Below are positions 13,659-19,456 of a stretch of DNA of 19,456 nt, piece after piece (the stretch's first letter is position 1; every line of letters starts with the position of its first letter). The notes below the pieces were generated by a model. It saw only the letters and a list, made by a program, of their open reading frames with translations. It did no database searches and was not told where the DNA came from. Location: positions 1 to 19,456 of the forward strand of contig JAKIVF010000066.1 in the NCBI GenBank assembly GCA_021647145.1, read 5' to 3'. The translations under genes and the position numbers were made by a program. This DNA comes from Methylococcaceae bacterium (GTDB taxonomy: Bacteria > Pseudomonadota > Gammaproteobacteria > Methylococcales > Methylomonadaceae).

Positions 13659-15914
13659 GTGTTTTTTTATGTCCTGCCATTCGTAGTAGGAATCCTTGTT
13701 GTTCAACAATTATCTGAGCTGCCTTCGTTATTTTGGTTAATAGTCCTCTCTTTAATAGCGTTTTTACTTTCTTTTTACCGATATTGGCGATTATTCTTTT
13801 TTATTATTGGAATAATGTGGGCAAGTAGTTTTTCCATTGTACGTTTGGCAAATAGATTACCTGAATTACTACAAGGACAAACTATTGAAGTAGAAGGGCA
13901 GGTGATTGGGTTACCTCATTATGATGAGCGAAAAGTTAGATTTGATTTTTCAGTATCGAAACCTACAAAAAATTTCCCTAAAAAAATACGCTTAAGTTGG
14001 TATTTTCCAAAACAAAAAATAAAAACAGGTCAGTTCTGGACCTTGGCAGTAAAATTAAAAAAACCTCATGGACGATTTAACCCTGGTGGGTTTGATTATG
14101 AAAAATGGTTGTTCGAACAAAATATAGGAGCAACGGGTTATGTAAGAACAAACCCTGAACCCTTGCTCAATAAGTTCAAATCAACAAACAAAACCTTTTC
14201 AAATCTACGCCAGGAAATTTCAGATAAGCTAGACGAATTACTTAAAGATAGTGACAATAAAGGCCTTGTTAAAGCATTAATGATAGGGGAAAGGAATGAA
14301 ATAAATCAACAGCAATGGGATGTTTTTAGAAAAACAGGAACAGTCCATTTGTTGGCAATCTCCGGTCTACATATTGGCTTGATATCGGGGTTGGTGTACT
14401 TTCTGGTATTGCAAATAAGTATTAAACTTTCTACAGTTTCCCCGCAAAAATATGCCGCTATTTCCGCATTAGTATTTGCACTATTCTATTCCGCTTTGGC
14501 CGGTTTTTCATTGCCGACTCAACGATCATTAATGATGTTGATAATTGCCATGATAGCACTTGTTTGGCAACGTAAAATCACAGCGAGCAATACAGTATCC
14601 CTCACTCTTTTTACTGTATTAATTGTTGATCCCTTAGCGGTTTTATCGATTGGATTTTGGTTATCCTTTTTAGCTGTTATTGTTATTATTTATAGCTTGG
14701 CAGGGAGATTAGGCCGCAGAGGCTATTGGCTCAGTGCTATTAAAATTCACTGTGTAACCGCGATTGGTTTGGCTCCGTTATTAATATACTCTTTTCAACA
14801 AATATCAGTTATTTCACCTATTGCTAATTTTATTTCGGTACCTGTAATCAGCTTTTTAGTTGTTCCCTTATGTTTGCTTTCAGTCGTATTTATGTTTATC
14901 TTTCCATTTATTACTGAACAGTGTTTAACCTTTGTCGATACATTATTGCAAGGGTTGTATGACATTTTATTGATAATGGCAGACCTGCCTTATGCTGTAC
15001 TTAATACAGAAACAGCAACTGTTTTTACAATACCATTAACATTATTAGCGGTTTTTATTTTAATGGCACCAAAAGGCTTGCCTGCAAGGTGGCTAGGATT
15101 GGTATTTTTAATCCCCTCATTCTTTGTCAATCATGATAAACCAAAGCAAGGTGAAATAACAACAACATTGTTAGATGTGGGGCAGGGGTTGTCAGCTGTT
15201 ATAGAAACAGCTCATCATGTATTAGTTTTTGATACGGGTGCAAAATACTCAAATAAATTTAACATGGGTGATGCAGTCGTTATTCCTTTTCTTGAAAGTA
15301 AAGGAATTGAAGTTGTTGACGCCTTATTGATTAGTCATGCTGATAATGACCATAGTGGAGGAGCATTATCAATTATTAAACAGAAAAAAGTTTCGAAGAT
15401 TCTTACTAGCGTACCTAATTTATTTGAGCAATATTCACCTATACTTTGTTTACGAGGTCAAACGTGGGAATGGGATCAGGTAAGGTTTGAGGTTCTTTCT
15501 CCTTCAGAAGATTATCTAAAGGGTGAAAATAATAACTCATGTGTCCTTAAGGTCAGTTCAAATTATGGAACGCTATTATTTACCGGCGATATAGAAAAAC
15601 CTGCGGAAGACTGGTTAGTTACTAATTATGCTAATCAGCTAGAGAGTGACATTCTTATTGCTCCACATCATGGCAGTAAAACCTCATCGTCAGTTTCTTT
15701 ATTACAACAAGTATCGCCTAAGATGATTCTCATTCCTGCTGGATATCGAAACCGGTTTTTTTTTCCTCATCAGGAAATAATAGAGCGATATGAAAAATTA
15801 AGTATTCCTTGGGTAAGTACGGTTGATAAGGGGGCGGTGGTAGTTAAAATACAACATAATTCAATTATTATAGATTCAATAAGAGATAACCAAAGTAAAT
15901 ACTGGAATAAGTGA
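13659..15914 (+). CDS. comEC: DNA internalization protein ComEC/Rec2
   Basis: The 751-residue inner-membrane protein has the standard three parts: N-terminal TM helices and an OB-like DUF4131 region (about 1-170), the competence domain with many TM helices (about 190-470; typical LLAISGLHIGLISGLVYFL at about 229-247 and GFWLSFLAVIVI), and a C-terminal metallo-beta-lactamase-like domain (about 495-740) with LLDVGQG, LVFDTGAK, SHADNDHSGG (HxDxDH site), TGDIEKPAE and APHHGSKTS. It forms the channel that carries single-stranded DNA into the cytoplasm in natural transformation, and the C-terminal domain may act as nuclease. Start is GTG 13659, eight bases after GAGGTG. All key motifs are intact, so the gene looks functional despite the IS scar just upstream. 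Confidence 0.95.
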   Translation: MFFYVLPFVVGILVVQQLSELPSLFWLIVLSLIAFLLSFYRYWRLFFFIIGIMWASSFSIVRLANRLPELLQGQTIEVEGQVIGLPHYDERKVRFDFSVSKPTKNFPKKIRLSWYFPKQKIKTGQFWTLAVKLKKPHGRFNPGGFDYEKWLFEQNIGATGYVRTNPEPLLNKFKSTNKTFSNLRQEISDKLDELLKDSDNKGLVKALMIGERNEINQQQWDVFRKTGTVHLLAISGLHIGLISGLVYFLVLQISIKLSTVSPQKYAAISALVFALFYSALAGFSLPTQRSLMMLIIAMIALVWQRKITASNTVSLTLFTVLIVDPLAVLSIGFWLSFLAVIVIIYSLAGRLGRRGYWLSAIKIHCVTAIGLAPLLIYSFQQISVISPIANFISVPVISFLVVPLCLLSVVFMFIFPFITEQCLTFVDTLLQGLYDILLIMADLPYAVLNTETATVFTIPLTLLAVFILMAPKGLPARWLGLVFLIPSFFVNHDKPKQGEITTTLLDVGQGLSAVIETAHHVLVFDTGAKYSNKFNMGDAVVIPFLESKGIEVVDALLISHADNDHSGGALSIIKQKKVSKILTSVPNLFEQYSPILCLRGQTWEWDQVRFEVLSPSEDYLKGENNNSCVLKVSSNYGTLLFTGDIEKPAEDWLVTNYANQLESDILIAPHHGSKTSSSVSLLQQVSPKMILIPAGYRNRFFFPHQEIIERYEKLSIPWVSTVDKGAVVVKIQHNSIIIDSIRDNQSKYWNK

Positions 15915-15971
15915 TTTTATCTGCTATTTTTTTAAGTAAGTAGTTTTTTTTATGGCGAGTGTTTATTATTT

Positions 15972-16316
15972 ATGAAATGTTTAGTTGTAGATGACAGTAA
16001 AATGTCTCGAATGATGTTAAAGAAAATTATTAACACTGCATACCCTGACTGGACGATCATAGAAGCATGTGATGGACAGGATGCAATAGAGAAGGCAAAA
16101 GGGCAAGGTCTGGATTTGATTTTACTTGATTACAATATGCCAGTTATGGGGGGAGGAGAGGCGGCAAAAGTATTAAGACCACAGTTTCCTAGTGCCAAAA
16201 TGGCATTTTTAACAGCCAATGTACAAGAGGCTATAAAAAAATTAGCGATTCGTCTTAAAGTTGATTTTATATCCAAGCCAATCACAGAAGAAAAAATATT
16301 AAAATATGTTAGATAA
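15972..16316 (+). CDS. Single-domain CheY-like response regulator
   Basis: The 114-residue protein is only a receiver domain: acidic pair Asp7-Asp8 (VVDDSKMSR), phosphoacceptor Asp53 in LLDYNMPVMGG, Thr81 in FLTAN, and Lys102 in SKPI. There is no output domain, so it works by protein-protein contact, as CheY does. It overlaps the next gene, a CheC-type phosphatase, by 11 bases, which strongly suggests that the phosphatase acts on it. The gap to comEC is 57 bases without a clear terminator. The cognate kinase is not in the window. The ribosome binding site is weak. Confidence 0.93.
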   Translation: MKCLVVDDSKMSRMMLKKIINTAYPDWTIIEACDGQDAIEKAKGQGLDLILLDYNMPVMGGGEAAKVLRPQFPSAKMAFLTANVQEAIKKLAIRLKVDFISKPITEEKILKYVR

Positions 16317-16935
16317 ATCACCCGTTTTAGATGACTTTTTTGTTGATGCGGTTGCAGAAGTGCTTAATATTGCAATGGGTAATGCTGCTGCTTCTCTAAG
16401 TGAAATGATCAACGAAGAAGTTCAATTAAGTGTACCTGGGGTGCAATTTGTTAGCCGAACTGATGCAGCTTTAATTATAGGTAAAAGAACCAAAACTAAT
16501 GTCAGTGGTGTGCTTCAACCTTTTCACGGAGCTTTTGATGGTGAAGCTATGCTTTTGTTTCCTGAAAAACAAAGTCTAGAGTTAGTTAGAGCAGTTTTAC
16601 AGCAGGACGATCTGACTTTAGAAGATTTAACTGATATGGAACAAGAGGCCATGACAGAAATTGGAAATGTCATTCTAAATGCTTGTTTATGTAGTATTGC
16701 TGACATGTTTAGTCAAGAAATGTTTGGGGAAATTCCAGAATTTATTCAAGGGTCATTAAAGAAAGTTTTTTCGGTTGAAAATGGGCTTGATCATTCCGAT
16801 GATGCTATTGTCATGCTATTAAATATGGATTTTTCAGTTGAAAAAAAGAAAATTCAAGGTTATGTAACATTCCTAATGGATGTTAATTCAGTTGCCCAAT
16901 TTAAAGCTAATATTGAAGAGTTTTTGGGGGTTTAA
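16306..16935 (+). CDS. CheC-type receiver phosphatase
   Basis: A 209-residue protein of the CheC/CheX/FliY family. Two copies of the E-x-x-N active-site helix are visible: Glu18-Asn21 in VAEVLNIAMGNAAASLSEM, and Glu118-Asn121 in MTEIGNVILNACLCSIADM. Two sites are typical of CheC rather than CheX. The middle carries the expected GAFDGEAMLLFPEKQSLELVRAVL stretch. These enzymes dephosphorylate CheY-like receivers. The start codon lies inside the receiver gene (11-base overlap), and its stop abuts the TTG start of the c-di-GMP gene with no gap. No CheD gene is present, so it may be independent of the classical CheC/CheD adaptation system. Confidence 0.9.
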   Translation: MLDKSPVLDDFFVDAVAEVLNIAMGNAAASLSEMINEEVQLSVPGVQFVSRTDAALIIGKRTKTNVSGVLQPFHGAFDGEAMLLFPEKQSLELVRAVLQQDDLTLEDLTDMEQEAMTEIGNVILNACLCSIADMFSQEMFGEIPEFIQGSLKKVFSVENGLDHSDDAIVMLLNMDFSVEKKKIQGYVTFLMDVNSVAQFKANIEEFLGV

Positions 16936-19110
16936 TTGAAAAAGAGTAAAGCCAGCATAGATTATTGTCATGCTGTTTCTGATGCTGATAAAGATATTAT
17001 TTGTAAAAAAGTTTTTTTAAGTAGTGAAACAGGGTTGGTTTTATTAGACAGTAAGTGCTGTGTCGATAGGTGGAATCCATGGTTTACTAAATACTGTGGA
17101 ATTGATATCAATGAGGTTGTAGGAAAAAAATTACTTGAAATATTTCCCGTTTTAGAAAAAAGTAGTATTGAGCGAGCGGTGAATGCTTCGATAAATAATG
17201 GAATGTCTTCTATTATTTCCCAAACTTTAAATCGTAATCCATTTCCTTTAAAACATAGTTCTGGACAGTTTTTAGAACAACAAATAATAGTTAAGCCAAT
17301 AACTTTGGAGAATCATGAGCATTTTTGTTTGATTCAAATAACTGATGTAACTGCTGCAGTAAATCGCGAAAAACAATTAGTAGAACAAGCAAAAACAACA
17401 CGTGCTTTTTCAAGAAAATTAGCAAGAGAAAAAGAGAGAGCACAAATAACGTTGGCGGCAATTGCTGATGCTGTGATTACTACAGATAAAGTAGGAGCGA
17501 TTCTATCTATGAATCCTGTTGCAGAAATTTTAACAGGCGTTTTTGAAGATGAAGCACTAGGTAAAAATGTTGATCAGGTTTTTAAATTAATTAATGAGGA
17601 AACGCAAGAGCCAATTCTGTGCCCTGTAACACAATGCCTTGATAGGAAAGATGTTGTGGTGAATGATGTCAATCATATGTTACAAGGTGTTGAAACTCTT
17701 TTTTCTATTACTGATTCAGTCGCCCCTATTTTTGATGAAGATGAAAATATGTTAGGCACTATTTTAGTGTTTAGGGATGTGTCTCAATCAAGGGCTTTAT
17801 CTGCAGAGTTGAATTGGCAAGCGTTGCATGACCCTTTAACAGGTTTAGCAAATCGACGAAAATTTGAAGCAGAGATGAAGAAACTGCTGATTAAAGCCAG
17901 GTCAGATGATTTAAAACATCATCTTCTATATCTGGATTTAGATCAGTTTAAAGTAGTCAATGATACCTGCGGTCATGACGCAGGGGATGAGTTGTTGAAA
18001 CAAATCACTGATATTTTAGATAAAAAAACACGTAAAACTGATTTGCTAGCACGTTTGGGAGGGGATGAATTTGGTCTTTTATTAGAAAGTTGTGATGCCG
18101 AGCATGCTCTAGTCATTGCCAATAATTTACGCCAGGCTGTAGAAGATTTTAGGTTTGGTTGGCAAACACAATCTTTTAAAATTGGTGTTAGCATAGGTAT
18201 TACTGAAATAACAGGGACTGAATCCAAGGATTCTGAAATATTAAGTGCTGCTGATGCCGCATGTTATGTAGCAAAAGAAAGTGGGCGTAATCGCGTTCAT
18301 TTTCATCAAATTAATAGCTCAGCATCGGCTGTTCATCAGAAAGAGATGCAGTGGATTTCTCGATTACAAGCCGCTTTAGATAATGATAATTTTGAGCTTT
18401 ATTTACAACGTATTCAAGATGCAGAAACTTTATCCGTTGCTTCAAATCATTATGAAATTTTATTGAGGATGATTGGAGAAGATGGAGAAATTATTCCGCC
18501 CGGTGCATTTTTACCGGCAGCAGAAAGATTCAATCTTATTGGAAGTATAGATCGATGGGTAATTGAAAATGTATTTAAAAAAATAAAAAATATCAAAAAA
18601 AGTGAAGAAAATACAGATAATTTAACGCTATCCATAAATTTATCGGGTGTATCCATGGGGGATACTGAATTACTTGATAGAATCTGTCAATTATTAAGTG
18701 AGTCAAGTTTCCCTGCTGAAAATTTTTGTTTTGAAATTACTGAAACAGCGGCCATTGCAAATTTAAAGCATGCTCAAGTCTTTTTAACTACGTTACGGTC
18801 TAAAGGTTGCAAGATTGCACTAGATGATTTTGGTAGTGGATTATCATCATTTGCCTATTTGAAATCATTACCTGTAGATGTGATTAAAATTGATGGCTAT
18901 TTTGTAAAAGATATAGCAGATGATGATGTAGATAAGGTGTTTGTAGAATCTATTAACAAAATGAGTCAGGTGATGGGCTTAACAACCGTTGCAGAATTTG
19001 TAGAAAATGAGAGTATTTTAAAAGTATTAACAGAAATTGGTGTGAATTATGCGCAGGGGTTTGGCATTCATAAACCATGTCCTTTTGATGAAGCTATAAT
19101 TATTAAATAG
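16936..19110 (+). CDS. PAS-PAS-GGDEF-EAL c-di-GMP turnover protein
   Basis: The 724-residue cytoplasmic protein has no TM segment. Domains: PAS at about 28-140, a coiled linker (140-170), PAS at about 170-285, GGDEF at about 292-457 and EAL at about 470-722. The cyclase motif is intact (GGDEF, 375-379) with an inhibitory I-site RKTD (366-369) five residues before it. The phosphodiesterase has all expected residues: Glu507 in EILLR (the EAL position), Asn568, Glu600 and Glu603 (EITE), DDFGSG with Asp630-Asp631, Lys651, Glu687 and Gln707. Both activities are therefore possible; which dominates cannot be read from sequence. Start is TTG 16936, directly after the CheC stop, with GGGGG a few bases upstream; the first internal Met (residue 90) would cut into the first PAS domain. 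It is the output end of the receiver-CheC operon. Confidence 0.94.
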   Translation: MKKSKASIDYCHAVSDADKDIICKKVFLSSETGLVLLDSKCCVDRWNPWFTKYCGIDINEVVGKKLLEIFPVLEKSSIERAVNASINNGMSSIISQTLNRNPFPLKHSSGQFLEQQIIVKPITLENHEHFCLIQITDVTAAVNREKQLVEQAKTTRAFSRKLAREKERAQITLAAIADAVITTDKVGAILSMNPVAEILTGVFEDEALGKNVDQVFKLINEETQEPILCPVTQCLDRKDVVVNDVNHMLQGVETLFSITDSVAPIFDEDENMLGTILVFRDVSQSRALSAELNWQALHDPLTGLANRRKFEAEMKKLLIKARSDDLKHHLLYLDLDQFKVVNDTCGHDAGDELLKQITDILDKKTRKTDLLARLGGDEFGLLLESCDAEHALVIANNLRQAVEDFRFGWQTQSFKIGVSIGITEITGTESKDSEILSAADAACYVAKESGRNRVHFHQINSSASAVHQKEMQWISRLQAALDNDNFELYLQRIQDAETLSVASNHYEILLRMIGEDGEIIPPGAFLPAAERFNLIGSIDRWVIENVFKKIKNIKKSEENTDNLTLSINLSGVSMGDTELLDRICQLLSESSFPAENFCFEITETAAIANLKHAQVFLTTLRSKGCKIALDDFGSGLSSFAYLKSLPVDVIKIDGYFVKDIADDDVDKVFVESINKMSQVMGLTTVAEFVENESILKVLTEIGVNYAQGFGIHKPCPFDEAIIIK

Positions 19111-19227
19111 ATAAATCTATAATAAACCTAGAAGTCGTGAGCCAACTGATCTTTTTAGAATCAAAAAAACTAAAGAGTAATTTTTATTATACCATATTCC
19201 TATCTTAAGAATCAGTCTTAGCCTTCT

Positions 19228-19283
19228 CCAATACGAAATGAGTCTGAAAACCACCCCATATTCCAATATAAAATGAGTCTAAG
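19228..19283 (+). repeat. Two tandem 21-bp repeats at the left end of an IS
   Basis: Copies at 19228-19248 and 19263-19283 share 17 of 21 positions around the core AAATGAGTCT and are 35 bp apart. A degenerate third match to the core (AATCAGTCTTAG) is at 19210-19221. They directly precede the transposase start and match, inverted, the right end of the decayed element at 13451. Probable transposase-binding terminal repeats. Confidence 0.75.
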
Positions 19284-19318
19284 CTGACAAAATCAGGGAA
19301 TCTGTTCATGATGAAACA

Positions 19319-19456
19319 ATGAAAGCTATCATGAATCTTAATGTATTAAAAAACACCGAAGAGTTACAAACTTTTTTAGACGGAACCCAAGCCATTGTAT
19401 TTAGCGTACCAGGTGATAAAACAGTACGATATGACTTTATTCAATCCACCTTAAAA
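19319..19456 (+). CDS. Transposase (integrase-type), N-terminal part
   Basis: The frame runs open to the last base, giving 46 residues from ATG 19319; ATG 19331 is an alternative start. The sequence EELQTFLDGTQAIVFSV followed by DKTVRYDFIQSTLK is the N-terminal signature I associate with a family of rve-domain IS transposases in Proteobacteria (LxxFLxGTQAxxFxV...YxxIxxTL). No frame damage is visible in this part, in contrast to the remnant at 12960-13431. The catalytic core lies outside the window. Confidence 0.75.
   Translation, partial: MKAIMNLNVLKNTEELQTFLDGTQAIVFSVPGDKTVRYDFIQSTLK

Larger units (their letters stand above)
19228..19456 (+). mobile_element. Left end of an insertion sequence, cut by the window edge
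   Basis: Consists of the terminal repeats (19228-19283), a short leader and the beginning of the transposase gene. The left boundary is placed at the outer repeat; it may lie a few bases further left (about 19224). The rest of the element lies outside the window, so its length, right end and target duplication are unknown. Confidence 0.7.

Noticed and set aside
13465..13680. Minus-strand ORF upstream of comEC, 71 codons
   Set aside because: Overlaps the comEC start and the IS terminal repeat, basic low-complexity product, no ribosome binding site; a shadow frame.
1..19456. CRISPR arrays, tRNA, rRNA or tmRNA genes
   Set aside because: No regularly spaced repeat series and no cloverleaf or rRNA-like sequence were seen; the only tandem repeat pair (19228-19283) is an IS end.

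Overview
The window reads as chromosomal DNA of an AT-rich, motile gammaproteobacterium. The core genes (fur, smpB, bamE, ratA/rnfH, cysG, lolD, comEC) all look gammaproteobacterial, and neighbourhoods such as smpB / ratA-rnfH / bamE / fur and lol / DUF2062 / comEC are familiar in that class. No gene fixes the genus. The class I cytochrome c and the CysG/TusA sulfur genes would fit a methane- or sulfur-oxidising lineage, but that is inference only.

Layout. Bases 1-931 hold the 3' end of an unknown gene and a two-membrane-segment coiled-coil protein, closed by a strong bidirectional terminator. Bases 970-3859 (minus strand) hold a periplasmic cytochrome c and a cysG-WD40 lipoprotein pair; tusA diverges from cysG. 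Bases 4310-8553 hold smpB (minus), a Na+-coupled NSS transporter, ratA and rnfH (plus), bamE (minus) and fur (plus, TTG start). Bases 8563-11055 hold a lipoprotein-release ABC transporter with a single permease gene plus lolD, then a DUF2062 membrane protein on the other strand. Bases 11056-13658 look like an insertion-prone segment inside the usual lol/DUF2062/comEC block. It contains a DUF5610 gene behind a sigma-28-like promoter, a possible 49-residue ORF, an orphan two-gene operon, and a decayed IS transposase that still has its right terminal repeat. Bases 13659-19110 hold comEC followed by a tight signalling operon: a CheY-like receiver, a CheC-type phosphatase, and a PAS-PAS-GGDEF-EAL protein. 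At the right edge a second, apparently fresh copy of the same IS family begins, with two tandem 21-bp end repeats and the transposase N-terminus.

How the parts work together. LolCE-type permease and LolD extract lipoproteins, and BamE plus the WD40 protein are themselves predicted lipoproteins. CysG makes siroheme and TusA relays sulfur. The receiver, CheC and c-di-GMP enzyme probably form one regulatory circuit. The sigma-28-like promoter suggests that the DUF5610 protein is made together with late flagellar/chemotaxis genes. The strongest new leads are that promoter, the orphan genes beside the dead IS, and the CheY-CheC-c-di-GMP operon.
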